Below, piece by piece: positions 16,844 to 26,335 of a stretch of DNA of 64,000 bases. The notes under the pieces were generated by a model. The model saw only the letters and a program-made list of their open reading frames with translations. It was not told where the DNA came from and did no database searches. Location: contig NZ_UGOZ01000001.1 of the NCBI RefSeq assembly GCF_900452865.1, positions 3,007,001 through 3,071,000 of the forward strand. The letters are read 5' to 3'. This DNA comes from Legionella taurinensis (GTDB lineage Bacteria > Pseudomonadota > Gammaproteobacteria > Legionellales > Legionellaceae). The translations under genes and the position numbers were made by a program. Positions within the stretch are counted from its first letter, which is position 1. Every line of letters begins with the position of its first letter.

Positions 16844-17161
16844 TTAGAGAGCAATCGCGTCTCTTAACAAGGCTTCCAGTTCCCCCTGCTGATAGAGTTC
16901 GGCAATGATATCAGAACCCCCGATTAATTCACCTTTTACCCAAAGCTGCGGGAAGGTGGGCCAATCAGCATATTGAGGAAGCGTTTGACGGATGTCAGGA
17001 TTGGCAAGTACATCGACATAAGCAAAATCAACACCACACGCATCAATGCACTGGACAGCACGGGCAGAAAAGCCGCATTGAGGCATTTTAGGCGTGCCCT
17101 TCATATATAACAATATCGCATTTTCAGCAATTTGTTGTTTGATTTTATCAATGGTTTCCAC
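16844..17161 (-). CDS. grxD: Monothiol glutaredoxin (Grx4/GrxD)
   Basis: The 105-aa protein has the CGFS active site (C29), the upstream ILLYMKGTPKMPQ and downstream WPTFPQLWVKGELIGGSDI, all diagnostic for monothiol CGFS glutaredoxins. These bind and deliver [2Fe-2S] clusters with glutathione. I start at the GTG at 17161, which has AGGTGA just upstream and matches the E. coli N-terminus. The frame continues upstream through a hydrophobic stretch that has no family counterpart and is probably untranslated. It is transcribed with the peroxiredoxin, divergent from sodB. Confidence 0.93.
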   Translation of the reverse strand: METIDKIKQQIAENAILLYMKGTPKMPQCGFSARAVQCIDACGVDFAYVDVLANPDIRQTLPQYADWPTFPQLWVKGELIGGSDIIAELYQQGELEALLRDAIAL

Positions 17162-17252
17162 AAAGTCACCTACATTTTTGAAAATTAAAAAAACACCGCC
17201 AATTATGGCGAAAATAAGACCAGTTAGCAACTGGGGTTACCCTTTACCCGCA

Positions 17253-17280
17253 TTGAATATGTTGAACATCCTGCTACACT
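17253..17280 (+). promoter_or_regulatory. Putative promoter of sodB
   Basis: TTGAAT (17253-17258) and TACACT (17275-17280) are 16 bases apart, and the -10 is preceded by TGC, the extended -10 pattern. It is located 34 bases before the sodB start. Confidence 0.45.
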
Positions 17281-17313
17281 TACTAACTCAAAAATAAAAC
17301 TGGAGAATGATTC

Positions 17314-17892
17314 ATGGCATTCAGCTTACCCCCCTTACCTTACAGTCTCGAAGCCTTAGCGCCCACCATTTCCAAAGAAACCCTGGAATATCATTATGGC
17401 AAACATCACAATGCGTACGTGACTAACCTTAACAAATTAATTGCCGGTACCGAATTCGAGCAGTTAAGCCTTGAAGACATCATCAAACAGTCCTCAGGCG
17501 GTATTTTTAATAATGCCGCTCAGGTGTGGAATCATACCTTTTACTGGCATTGTTTAAGCCCTAACGGCGGCGGCGAACCCAAAGGGCGACTGGCTGACAT
17601 GATTGCTAAAAAATTTGGTTCCTTTTCCGCGTTTAAAGAGCAATTCAGTCAAGCGGCCATTACCACGTTTGGTTCAGGCTGGGCCTGGCTGGTGCAGGAC
17701 AAGGACGGCGAATTGAAAATCACCAGTACCAGCAATGCCGGCACCCCGATGACAGAGGGATTGAATGCCCTGTTGACCTGTGACGTCTGGGAACATGCCT
17801 ATTACATCGATTACCGTAATGCCCGTCCTGACTATGTCAGTGCATTCTGGAATCTGGTGAACTGGCAATTTGTAGAAGAGAACCTGCGCTAA
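17314..17892 (+). CDS. sodB: Iron superoxide dismutase
   Basis: The 192-aa protein has metal ligands H27, H74, D157 and H161 in the standard motifs ([36 protein letters not shown]). Q70 in NNAAQVWNH is the iron-type signature, so it is the Fe rather than Mn enzyme. It has no signal peptide, hence cytoplasmic removal of superoxide. It begins [10 protein letters not shown] after GGAGAATGATTC. The neighbouring divergent pair grxD-peroxiredoxin makes this a small oxidative-stress block. Confidence 0.96.
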   Translation: MAFSLPPLPYSLEALAPTISKETLEYHYGKHHNAYVTNLNKLIAGTEFEQLSLEDIIKQSSGGIFNNAAQVWNHTFYWHCLSPNGGGEPKGRLADMIAKKFGSFSAFKEQFSQAAITTFGSGWAWLVQDKDGELKITSTSNAGTPMTEGLNALLTCDVWEHAYYIDYRNARPDYVSAFWNLVNWQFVEENLR

Positions 17893-17933
17893 TAGTGCAG
17901 GTTTAACCGCCTGATGATTAATAAGGAGTTTTA

Positions 17934-19121
17934 ATGGCATTAATTACGAGTTATAACCCGCTGCCGATTACTTTTACTCATGGAGAAGGTGTCTGGCTTT
18001 ATGATGAACACGGCAAGGCCTACCTTGATGGCTTAAGCGGTATTGCCGTCTGCGGGTTGGGTCATGCTCACCCCGACGTCACTAAAACCATCCAAACTCA
18101 GGCGGCCAAACTGCTGCACACATCCAATGCCTTCCACATTAAAGAGCAGGAATTGCTTGCCGAAAAGTTAACGGCAATTACCGGCATGGAACAGGTTTTT
18201 TTTGCCAATTCAGGCGCCGAGGCCAACGAAGCGGCCATTAAACTGACCCGTCTGTACGGACATAAAAAAGGCATCGAAACACCGTCCATTATTGTCATGG
18301 AGCGTGCATTTCACGGCCGTACCATGGCGACACTCACAGCCTCCGGCAGCCGCAAGGTGCAGGCCGGCTTTGAGCCTCTGGTTCCGGGTTTTATCCGTGC
18401 GCCATTTAATGATCTGGAAGCCCTGCATACCATCGCGGCGAATCGCGACGATGTGGTTGCCATCATGCTTGAACCCGTTCAGGGTGAGGGCGGTATTTTT
18501 GCCGCGGATGATTCTTACTTACGGGCAGTGGAACAACTTTGTCACCAACATGACTGGCTGCTGATCCTCGATGAAATCCAGACGGGCAACGGCCGCACCG
18601 GTAAATGGTTTGCTTACATGCACACCAATATTCGTCCGGATATCGTCACGACCGCTAAGGGATTGGCCAATGGCGTACCCATCAGTGCCTGCTTAATGAG
18701 TCAGCGCGCCTGCAACCTCTTTAAACCGGGCAATCATGGCTCCACTTTCGGCGGCAATCCATTAGCCTGCGCGACGGCCCTGACCGTGCTTGAGGTCATT
18801 GAGCGTGACAAACTGTGTGAGAAGGCCGCAAGTAACGGCAACTTTCTTAAAGAAAAACTCATGCGTGAACTCAACGATCATCCGGCGGTGCGCGCCATCC
18901 GCGGCCGCGGCCTCATGCTGGGAATTGAACTCGACAGACCCGCGAATGATGCCCGGGCGATTGGGCTTAAGCATGGGGTTTTGTTCAATGTCACCGCGGA
19001 AAATGTCATCCGCCTGCTGCCGCCTTTAATTATCAGTGAAAATGAAATTGAAGAATTGGTTTCGCGTGTCTGCAGAACCATTCATGAATTCATCGCCTTG
19101 AAAGCGAAGGAAGTCAGCTGA
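17934..19121 (+). CDS. argD: Acetylornithine/succinyldiaminopimelate-type aminotransferase
   Basis: The 395-aa class III PLP aminotransferase has FFANSGAEANEAAIKL (phosphate-binding loop), FHGRT, EPVQGEGG, LILDEIQTGNGRTGKWFAY and the PLP lysine in TTAKGLANGVPI. Length and motifs match ArgD, which transfers the amino group in arginine synthesis. The broader subgroup also includes succinylornithine and diaminopimelate enzymes, so the exact substrate is less certain. An AAGGAGTTTTA site precedes the ATG. It follows sodB by 41 bases on the same strand. Confidence 0.9.
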   Translation: MALITSYNPLPITFTHGEGVWLYDEHGKAYLDGLSGIAVCGLGHAHPDVTKTIQTQAAKLLHTSNAFHIKEQELLAEKLTAITGMEQVFFANSGAEANEAAIKLTRLYGHKKGIETPSIIVMERAFHGRTMATLTASGSRKVQAGFEPLVPGFIRAPFNDLEALHTIAANRDDVVAIMLEPVQGEGGIFAADDSYLRAVEQLCHQHDWLLILDEIQTGNGRTGKWFAYMHTNIRPDIVTTAKGLANGVPISACLMSQRACNLFKPGNHGSTFGGNPLACATALTVLEVIERDKLCEKAASNGNFLKEKLMRELNDHPAVRAIRGRGLMLGIELDRPANDARAIGLKHGVLFNVTAENVIRLLPPLIISENEIEELVSRVCRTIHEFIALKAKEVS

Positions 19122-19155
19122 GTTTAATTCTGCCCGCCATTAACGGGCAGGATGA

Positions 19156-19920
19156 TTAAGTGAGATCAAACACCTGCCCGCGCTTGACGAAACCGCAGAA
19201 TCCCTGCTGTTGAGCGTCGGGTAATTCCCCGTCATTGTAATGGTATAACCACATTTTGCTTTTGATTCCGGCATCCAATTGACTCAGCTCAACAAAATTG
19301 GCATGCACACCGCTTAAATACGCTGACGTTTCGCAATCGTGAAAAATAAGGTCGGCCTGCTGATAATAAGGCAGCAGCCTGTGTAAATTAAATTGGGTGT
19401 CCGTCGTCAGCAGAATCTTGTTTTTTTTCGCCTGCATAAGCAAACCATAGCTTGGTTTCAGTACGCCATTAGAAATCATGTGCACCGTTTTTATCAGAGT
19501 CAATGAAATCCCCTCCCAGACAAACGGGATGGTATCCGTCATGGCCCTAACATTGAAATAACTGGAAAGCGAGGCTTCTTCGGTTTTTAATGTCGCCATA
19601 CCGCCCTCCAGGCGATGCTGCCACAAGGGATCGACTAAACTTTCATGGATAAGTAACTCGGGCTTGGGCAAATCCGTGGTAAATTTGCGCTTAAATCCCA
19701 GCCATTCAAGTCCGCCGCAGTGATCCCCATGCAAATGACTGATGTAGATGGCATCAATGTCTTTTGCAGCATAGTTCGCATGCGCTAAGGAGAACCGAAC
19801 ATCGGTACCGCAATCAATGAGTAATGTTTTCCCCTCATCGGTGATCAACAGCATGTTGGAATGAAAATTACCCGCATCTTCTGATAAGCCATTGGCTGTA
19901 CCTAAAAATAATAATTTCAT
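19156..19920 (-). CDS. Metallo-beta-lactamase-fold hydrolase
   Basis: The 254-aa protein has the fold's metal motifs: LLIDCGTD, then SHLHGDHCGGLEWL (HxHxDH), a later His in KTVHMIS, the bridging Asp in LLTTDTQF, and a C-terminal His in LYHYNDG. The N-terminus (MKLLFLGTANG) resembles RNase Z and class II cyclic-nucleotide phosphodiesterases, which share this fold. Substrate unknown. It starts 8 bases after the CHASE2 cyclase stop on the same strand, so it is probably in that operon. A role in cAMP turnover is an attractive but untested idea. Confidence 0.85.
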   Translation of the reverse strand: MKLLFLGTANGLSEDAGNFHSNMLLITDEGKTLLIDCGTDVRFSLAHANYAAKDIDAIYISHLHGDHCGGLEWLGFKRKFTTDLPKPELLIHESLVDPLWQHRLEGGMATLKTEEASLSSYFNVRAMTDTIPFVWEGISLTLIKTVHMISNGVLKPSYGLLMQAKKNKILLTTDTQFNLHRLLPYYQQADLIFHDCETSAYLSGVHANFVELSQLDAGIKSKMWLYHYNDGELPDAQQQGFCGFVKRGQVFDLT

Positions 19921-19928
19921 ACTCTGTC

Positions 19929-22160
19929 CTATTTATGCGTATGCACAAAAACCCCATTCCAATCCGGCGGTAAGTCCTGGGTGCGCAAGTGCATAATTCG
20001 TTGAATATAAAGTTCATACAGATATCTATCAGGATAGCATTTCTGCAGCGCCTGAAATGCGGTTAAAGCCTGAGTCCAGCGCTGTTGATAAAAAAGTGCC
20101 AGTGCAGTCTCATAATGCTGTAATTGCGTCAGTAAGGCCGCATCGGCCTCTTGCTGGTAGCCCAAGGGTTCATAAATCGCCACGGGTTGCTGCCGGCCTT
20201 TCACGGTAACCTTGTCAATGAGCTGCCAGACAAAGGCATCCTGGGAAGCCCGTGTCGCCTCACTGACTAAAATATCGACGCGGTAGAATTTAGTGAGTTG
20301 CTCAAGCCGCGAAGCCAGATTCACGGTGTCGCCAATCACGGTATACGCCCGTCGAAACTCCGAACCCATGTCTCCGACATCCATTTTGCCGGTGGAAATG
20401 CCAATGCCCAGTTTAATTTCAGGAAAAGCAACCTGCCCGTGGTGAATGGTTTTTGGTAACGTGGTCTTGATTGCCAAGGCCGCGGCCACGGCATGAAACG
20501 CATGCTGCTCATCGTGCAGCGGCGCACCCCAAAAGGCCATGACCATGTCGCCCACGTACTTGTCTATGGTGCCTTGATGTTCAAAAATAATACGGGTCAT
20601 GGGCGTAAACAAGGCATTCAACAGCCACTTGACGGTGCTGGCATCCAGACTTTCGCTAATGGCGGTAAAATCACGGACATCGGAAAATAACACAGACATT
20701 TCCCGCGTTTCCCCTTCCATGCTGAAATGCTCCGCCGCATTGGTCATCTCCTCGATGTGAGAAGGCGGCACATACTGCCCAAATAACCGTTTGATTTTAT
20801 TTTTTTGCCGCCGCTCGTACACAAATTCATAAAGAAAATTAACCAGCGCCAGCAACAAGAGCAACAGACAGAAACTCGCCACCGAAAAATAGATGTTTTT
20901 ATAGGTAAACAATAAAAAAGAACCCAACAAGAGGGCCGCAGTTAAGAGCAGATAAAGAATAATCAGCCACACGGGGCCAAGAAACGGCATAATCACGATG
21001 AGCGGTGCCCCAAGCAGTGACATTTCCACCAACTTTTTCGCGTGATGCGAATGGTGAATGGTTGGAATTTGCTGGTTTAAGATCGCTGCAATGACATTGG
21101 CATTGATTTCTACACCGGGAAACGTCTCGGAAACAGGCGTCGGGTGACGATCGGATAGCAGAATGGTTGACGAGCCGACAATGACGATGGCCCCAGCCAG
21201 TTCCTCCGCGGGAACTTTTTTATCGAGTAGATCAGCAATGGGATAATAGGGAAGTGTGCCGGCTTCACCAAAAAATGGAATGAGAATTTGCCCCGAGGGA
21301 TTAAGCGGAATGACCGTCCCACCGACATTCAGCCCGGTTAAAATGGCCTTTCCCTCGCCGTTTGGCCGGGTTAACAGCGACACATGATCCACCAGCAGAT
21401 AGCGCATGACCACCGCGAGGCTTAAACTGGGGTATAGTTTGTTTTCAAACCCAGCGACCAGCAGACCGTGTCTGACCAATCCGTCGGCATCAGGAAAATT
21501 GGAAACGAACCCGCCAAAACGAGCAGCCTCAATGAAGGACTTAAGGCTCGATTGATAGCCTTGAAACTGAATGACCGACAACCCGTTGGATTGAATAGCC
21601 TCCTCTTTTTCGTTCAGTAAAGCGGCAGGCAGTGCGCCTTTGTTGAGTTTAGCCTGGTAAAACAAATACCCCAGTACTGTTTCGTGGGTTTGCATTGCCC
21701 TGGCGAACAGCAAATCATTGTCAACCGCCGGCGCGAGCTTGTCCAGTGTATCCATTAATGGCTGCCAGGAATTGGCCGAGGGCAGGTGAATAATCTTGTC
21801 CTTTAAACCCAGCGCATAATTGATTTCTGGCTCGGAAAAAACAACATCAAAGGCGACAAGGATGACGCCATACTCTTTCAGGCGTTCAATCAACTGGGCA
21901 AAAATGGCGCGCGGCCAAGGCCAGCGACCCTTTTTTGCCACGGAGTAGTCATCAATGTCGGCAATGACAACCCGCGGGAAAGAAGGCAATGGCCTGGGGC
22001 TGTTCCTGACCAGAATGTCGTAAAAATAATTATCGAGTCGATGCAGGAAGTGACTGGACTCCACAACACGGAATTGCTCGAGACAGAGACTGGCTATTAC
22101 AACAAGAAAACCGGCCAGAATTTGCAATCGTTTGGCTTTGAAAGAAGCCTTAACATCCAT
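19929..22160 (-). CDS. CHASE2-domain adenylate cyclase (class III)
   Basis: The 743-aa protein has an N-terminal membrane helix (about 13-29), an extracytoplasmic CHASE2 domain (DIDDYSVAKKGRWPWPR, then VVIVGSSTILLSDRHPTPV), about three membrane helices (about 370-450) and a cytoplasmic class III cyclase domain. Both metal-binding Asp are present in LFSDVRDFT, the substrate Lys is in DKYVGDMVMAFWG, and YTVIGDTVNLASRLEQL supplies the second adenine-selecting position (Thr) and the transition-state Asn and Arg. All catalytic residues look intact, so it should make cAMP in response to an envelope signal. A tail of about 80 residues has TPR-like helices. It sits in an operon-like run with FecR and barrel genes upstream. 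Confidence 0.93.
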   Translation of the reverse strand: MDVKASFKAKRLQILAGFLVVIASLCLEQFRVVESSHFLHRLDNYFYDILVRNSPRPLPSFPRVVIADIDDYSVAKKGRWPWPRAIFAQLIERLKEYGVILVAFDVVFSEPEINYALGLKDKIIHLPSANSWQPLMDTLDKLAPAVDNDLLFARAMQTHETVLGYLFYQAKLNKGALPAALLNEKEEAIQSNGLSVIQFQGYQSSLKSFIEAARFGGFVSNFPDADGLVRHGLLVAGFENKLYPSLSLAVVMRYLLVDHVSLLTRPNGEGKAILTGLNVGGTVIPLNPSGQILIPFFGEAGTLPYYPIADLLDKKVPAEELAGAIVIVGSSTILLSDRHPTPVSETFPGVEINANVIAAILNQQIPTIHHSHHAKKLVEMSLLGAPLIVIMPFLGPVWLIILYLLLTAALLLGSFLLFTYKNIYFSVASFCLLLLLLALVNFLYEFVYERRQKNKIKRLFGQYVPPSHIEEMTNAAEHFSMEGETREMSVLFSDVRDFTAISESLDASTVKWLLNALFTPMTRIIFEHQGTIDKYVGDMVMAFWGAPLHDEQHAFHAVAAALAIKTTLPKTIHHGQVAFPEIKLGIGISTGKMDVGDMGSEFRRAYTVIGDTVNLASRLEQLTKFYRVDILVSEATRASQDAFVWQLIDKVTVKGRQQPVAIYEPLGYQQEADAALLTQLQHYETALALFYQQRWTQALTAFQALQKCYPDRYLYELYIQRIMHLRTQDLPPDWNGVFVHTHK

Positions 22161-22197
22161 GTCCAGTCACTTTCATGATAGTACCTGTAAGATGCCG

Positions 22198-22228
22198 CTT
22201 AAAACCAACGATTACTCACTCGTTGGTT
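22198..22228 (-). terminator. Possible weak terminator/attenuator before the cyclase gene
   Basis: A 9-bp perfect inverted repeat (22220-22228 with 22203-22211) overlaps the stop of the barrel gene and is followed on the minus strand by only four U. It could partly reduce transcription into the cyclase gene at 22160. Confidence 0.45.
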
Positions 22229-23192
22229 ATCCTATGTTCATTTTCACTGACAGAGTCGATTGGTTGCTGTGGTAGACACTGCCGCGCTGGAAGTACTGCT
22301 GCTCCAGACGGAAAACGTATTGCTTGTAATTGAAGGCAATACCACCGCCCACTTTATAACCATTCATGTCCAGATTGAACTCGGGGACAGGTCCTAAAAT
22401 CACGCCGGTCAGCGCAGGACGGCTATTAGAAAAATCCAGAACCTGCAACAGGCCGCCCTCAACAAACGGCTGAACGCTGTCATTGATTTTATAACCAAGT
22501 TCCGCATTTTCCTGTAAATAAGATACTTTATTGGTTAAGGATGGAACGCTCTGTGTTGCCGGATCAAAGGCAAAATGAATGGCGTAAGGATCCTGATCTA
22601 CTTCCGTGCGCAGCGCACGCAGGTTGGCGTTAAATACAAACTCTTTCCAGGTGTGTGTAAACAGGGCAGACACACTGGCAAACCAGTTTTTACTGATGGC
22701 ATTGGCGTAGCCGTTTTTCTGCTGGAACTCAAACCGCGTGCTGGTATTGTAGCTTAAACTGTTTTGGCCATAGCCGCCGGCCAAATCAAAGAAAAAATGC
22801 TGCATAAGGCGCGTTAATACGTGGGCGTAAATGCTGTTGTTGCGGATTGATTGCGTGGACGAAACCAGCGGCAGGGAAAGCAGTTGCAGTTGCGAACTGA
22901 GTTCGGTATCCAGTTTGTAAATAAAAAAGCCACCGGAAATGCGCTGATTAAATTGAAAATTATTGCCGCCCACGCCATACAGGTTGGAATGCCCATTAAA
23001 CCGGTTAAAGGTGAGTAATTTGGACGAATCAAATTTAAAATCCTGGTAGCTGTAGGCGGCACCCAGATCATACCGGCTCACCGAAGGCACATTGTCCACC
23101 GGGGAATCAATTTCTTTGCTTTGCTCTGTACTGGCAGTCGCCATCAAAGGGAACAGCAGACAGGCATAGCATAACCACTTATTCTTATTCAT
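22227..23192 (-). CDS. Outer membrane beta-barrel protein (autotransporter-domain-like)
   Basis: I start at 23192 (MNKNKWLCYACLLFPLMATAS), which gives a clean signal peptide. The 321-aa product is made of alternating strands with many aromatic and Asn/Ser residues (RYDLGAAYSYQDFKF, ISGGFFIYKLD, AELGYKINDSVQPFVEGG, YVFRLEQQYFQRG), as in autotransporter-type translocator barrels, but there is no passenger domain. It lies between the FecR protein and the CHASE2 cyclase genes, an arrangement I recall from other proteobacteria. A sensor or scaffold role in the envelope is inference. Confidence 0.75.
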   Translation of the reverse strand: MNKNKWLCYACLLFPLMATASTEQSKEIDSPVDNVPSVSRYDLGAAYSYQDFKFDSSKLLTFNRFNGHSNLYGVGGNNFQFNQRISGGFFIYKLDTELSSQLQLLSLPLVSSTQSIRNNSIYAHVLTRLMQHFFFDLAGGYGQNSLSYNTSTRFEFQQKNGYANAISKNWFASVSALFTHTWKEFVFNANLRALRTEVDQDPYAIHFAFDPATQSVPSLTNKVSYLQENAELGYKINDSVQPFVEGGLLQVLDFSNSRPALTGVILGPVPEFNLDMNGYKVGGGIAFNYKQYVFRLEQQYFQRGSVYHSNQSTLSVKMNIG

Positions 23193-23319
23193 AGCTACTC
23201 CATGCAGGTTACTTGGCCCTAAAAAGGCTGCCAACTCGGCATCAGGCCCCTGTTAACCTAAAATTATAATGCTTTTTATTCAGCAGAATCGAGCAAAATC
23301 ATTAAATCACTCCCTGCAA

Positions 23320-24078
23320 CTAGGTTGCCAGGAATGGTGGAAAATCAGGCGTCACGGTGAGTGTCGGCCCCAGCGGTGATTCTACCGCGGTATCGGTCAC
23401 GTTGCTCGGGACCAGTTGCCCAATCACATCAATCGCCATTAACGCCGGTTCCACCTTGGACGCGGCAGTCACTACCCAGCCTAATGCGCCCCAGGAAATA
23501 GTCCCTGGCGTCACCTGACCTGAAACGCAGTCATAGGTAGCGCTTTTGTATTTTTCTTTAGGCCCCAAACGGGTGCTCCCCATGGTGACCTGCCCCTGAT
23601 AGACTTGCGTGGCAATTCGGGTGGCGTTGATATTCCTGTTGTCTTTGCATCGTTTTTCTGACGTTGGCGATTTTACCACCATTGCTCTGTAAGAGGTACC
23701 GGAAATTGCCAGGGCGATCACCGGGGTTTTTAAAATGGCTTTTTTCTGACTCTTGGTCGTTGATTCCACACCGCCGCTTTTTAAATTGGCCTGACTCTGG
23801 ATGCCCTTACTCTCAGGGGTGTAACTGGTAATCTCATACGTCGAATTGGGCTGCAATGCCACTAAGGTGCCGTTGCTGTAGCGAATCTGGACCTGGGAAT
23901 TGGCCCCAGTCACAATGGTATCCCCCACATAAAAGGAAGCGCCGCGCGTCAGTGGAACTTTTTGGTTATTGCGCTCCACCGTCACCTGATTGCTGGCGAA
24001 CAGCACGGTGCCGATGGCCTGCTGTGCATAAGCCGCAAAAGCATGACCCAATAAACAAAAAAAGAGCAGTTTTTTCAT
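23320..24078 (-). CDS. FecR-domain periplasmic protein
   Basis: The start at 24078 gives a signal peptide (MKKLLFFCLLGHAFAAYA) on a 252-aa protein. Residues about 19-125 form a FecR domain: IGTVLFASNQVTVERNNQKVPLTRG, YVGDTIVTGANSQVQIRYSNGTLVALQPNS, and the ALAISGTSYRAMV segment. Cysteines at KRCKD and YDCVSG may pair in the periplasm. It is not of the FecI/FecR anti-sigma type, since there is no cytoplasmic N-terminal domain and no sigma gene nearby. Similar FecR proteins occur beside CHASE2 cyclases and may feed signals to them. It is 127 bases upstream of the barrel gene. Confidence 0.85.
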   Translation of the reverse strand: MKKLLFFCLLGHAFAAYAQQAIGTVLFASNQVTVERNNQKVPLTRGASFYVGDTIVTGANSQVQIRYSNGTLVALQPNSTYEITSYTPESKGIQSQANLKSGGVESTTKSQKKAILKTPVIALAISGTSYRAMVVKSPTSEKRCKDNRNINATRIATQVYQGQVTMGSTRLGPKEKYKSATYDCVSGQVTPGTISWGALGWVVTAASKVEPALMAIDVIGQLVPSNVTDTAVESPLGPTLTVTPDFPPFLAT

Positions 24079-24148
24079 GTGAGTATGTCCCTGAATTCTC
24101 TCATCCGTTAGCAATCGTACTCTGCCTGATTACACATCGTCAACCGCA

Positions 24149-26335
24149 TTACATGGAATCACTGGCCAGCAGGCGATTGGCATAAAACAAGCGCTTGGCA
24201 ATTATTTTGACGATGCCCTTATGGAAAGCCGCCGCCAGTTCCGGGTGCTCATCTGTCATTTTAGTCAGGCTCTCTGCAGTAAAACGATAAGCCAAACAGT
24301 CATTGGCCGCCACGACTGAGGCTGTGCGGGGTTGATTTAAATAGAACGCCATTTCACCCACAATGGTGCCGGCAAGCAGGCGGCGCAACCGTTTTTCTTT
24401 CGCTGTGCCATAGCCTAAAATGATTTCCAATTCACCCTCTGCTATCCAGAACAGTTCCCGCGTTTCTTCTCCCTCCTCGCAGACAATGCTTCCCTTGCTG
24501 AACGTCAATCGTTCGCCATAAGACAATAAATCATCAATCTCGCGAATGTCAGGAAAACTTAAATTAAAAAGCGACTTGTAATCCTCTTTCCTGTTGGTCT
24601 GGTATTTTTGCATTAACGCGTTTTCACACCATTCAAGGGCATGGTCAAGATCGGGGAATTTTTTATAGGCCAGTTTTTTATGCTCCGTGACGGCAAAACG
24701 CTGGATCTCCTGCTCAATCACGCGAGGTAGATGAGTAAACAGCACCTTGACGCGTTGTTTCTGGGTATAATTCAGCAAATTAATGAAGCTTAAGGCACCC
24801 GACACCTCAATCCCGGTCACCTGGTTAAAATTAATAATCAGGTAATCCCCGTGCGCGCCTTTATCCAGGTGCTTGCGAATGCGATTCAGGATGTCATAGG
24901 CATTACCAAAAAAAAGATACCCTCTGACATTGACGATTAAAATTTTATTGCCGTGTTGTTCCAATAGGATTTTGTCTGCTTCATTGCGTTCGACGTGGCT
25001 GTGTAAGACTTCGGCGGAAAGCATGGAAGACACAACCGGGATACGGCTATAACGGAAAAAGAAGATGGCTAAGGACAATAACAAACCAATCATGATTCCC
25101 GTCAGCAGACCTAAAAACACGATGGTGGCCATAATCATCAGCACAATCAGGTAATCCAACCAGGAAATTTTCGTCTTGATCGTTACCAGCCATTCCAGCA
25201 AAAAATCAAACGCCACATAGAGCAGCAGGCCGCTGAAAATAAATTTCGGCAACAGGGTTAACAACTCTGCCCCGGCAAGCATCAATATCAGACAGAAAAT
25301 ACCAGCCAGGATACCCACAGCGCGCTGGCCAAGGCGAAAATGGAGATTGGTTTTCGAGAACGACAGCACATGATAACCGCCTAACCCGCCGCCTAAACTG
25401 ATTAAGCTGTTGGCAATGCCATTGGCCTTTAATTCGCGGTTAATATCCATGTTTTCGCGGCTGCTTATCTCAAAGCTCGATATATTGAGAAGCATGCTGA
25501 TCATACCCAATACCGCCAAGGCAAAATAATCCGCCATGTGATTAAGCAGCAGGCGCCATTGCACGGACTGATTCAGCACGTTTTCACCGGGCCACAACGG
25601 GAGTCTGCCGTCAGGAAAGGGTCCCAGCATCAAACCGGCCTGTTTCGCGTCATTCAGTGAAATACCCTGAACCAGCAAATAAAGATAAAACCCGACAAAA
25701 CTTAAAATAACCATCATTGGGAACACGCGGCTGCTTCCCAGCAACCGCTCCAGAATGAGGATGCTACCGCCTAATGCCGCCGGTAAAATCCATAATGCCA
25801 GCGTCTGCTCCTGAACAAGCGCCTCAAACATGGCCAGGGTAGAATGGCCGCCGACCATAGACTGCAGGGTACTGACCAGGAGCAACCACCCTGTCCCGGC
25901 CAAAAAACCGCCAATCACCGGGTACGGAATATAACGAACCAGTTTTCCAAGCTTAAACGCTCCTAAGACGTACATGGTAAGGCCCAAAAGCAGGGCCATG
26001 ATGACGATCGCCATCATCACCGTCGGTAACGGGTCAAGTCCTTTGTCCAGTGCCAGCAATTCCCTGGCAAGGGAGGCCGCCACCAGGGCGGTGATGATGG
26101 CAAAGATATCCTGAGAGGCGGCAATGGTGTATCGGGACGAACTGAACGAGGCCATAAGAATCAACAGGATACCCGAGCCTAATAAGCCGGCTGAAATCCC
26201 ATACAATAGATCAGACGATAAAGGCCCGCTAAAAATCAGCGACGCGTACGACAGGCAATCCACGGCCACCAGGGTACCAAGGAGTAAACCGGCGAACACA
26301 GTCGTGGTGATTGAACTGGCCTTAAAGATATTCAT
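24149..26335 (-). CDS. SulP-family anion transporter with STAS and cyclic-nucleotide-binding domains
   Basis: The 728-aa protein has a SLC26/SulP membrane domain (residues about 1-410; IPYPVIGGFLAGTGWLLL, then GLGGYHVLSFSKTNLHFRLGQR), a STAS domain (about 435-545; ILIVNVRGYLFFGNA, DYLIINFNQVTGIEVSGA) and a Crp-type cyclic-nucleotide-binding domain (about 595-705; GSIVCEEGEETRELFWIAEGELEI, the phosphate-binding segment GTIVGEMAFYLNQPRTASVVA). The glycine-Glu and Arg of that cassette fit cAMP binding. It likely moves bicarbonate, sulfate or a similar anion under cyclic-nucleotide control. The gene start lies inside the end of the patatin gene (14-base overlap). The adenylate cyclase gene is downstream on the same strand. 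Confidence 0.92.
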   Translation of the reverse strand: MNIFKASSITTTVFAGLLLGTLVAVDCLSYASLIFSGPLSSDLLYGISAGLLGSGILLILMASFSSSRYTIAASQDIFAIITALVAASLARELLALDKGLDPLPTVMMAIVIMALLLGLTMYVLGAFKLGKLVRYIPYPVIGGFLAGTGWLLLVSTLQSMVGGHSTLAMFEALVQEQTLALWILPAALGGSILILERLLGSSRVFPMMVILSFVGFYLYLLVQGISLNDAKQAGLMLGPFPDGRLPLWPGENVLNQSVQWRLLLNHMADYFALAVLGMISMLLNISSFEISSRENMDINRELKANGIANSLISLGGGLGGYHVLSFSKTNLHFRLGQRAVGILAGIFCLILMLAGAELLTLLPKFIFSGLLLYVAFDFLLEWLVTIKTKISWLDYLIVLMIMATIVFLGLLTGIMIGLLLSLAIFFFRYSRIPVVSSMLSAEVLHSHVERNEADKILLEQHGNKILIVNVRGYLFFGNAYDILNRIRKHLDKGAHGDYLIINFNQVTGIEVSGALSFINLLNYTQKQRVKVLFTHLPRVIEQEIQRFAVTEHKKLAYKKFPDLDHALEWCENALMQKYQTNRKEDYKSLFNLSFPDIREIDDLLSYGERLTFSKGSIVCEEGEETRELFWIAEGELEIILGYGTAKEKRLRRLLAGTIVGEMAFYLNQPRTASVVAANDCLAYRFTAESLTKMTDEHPELAAAFHKGIVKIIAKRLFYANRLLASDSM

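Noticed and set aside
19130..19150. A 7-bp inverted repeat between argD and the MBL gene as a terminator
   Set aside because: The stem is short and there is no U-tract on either strand, so I did not list it as a feature.
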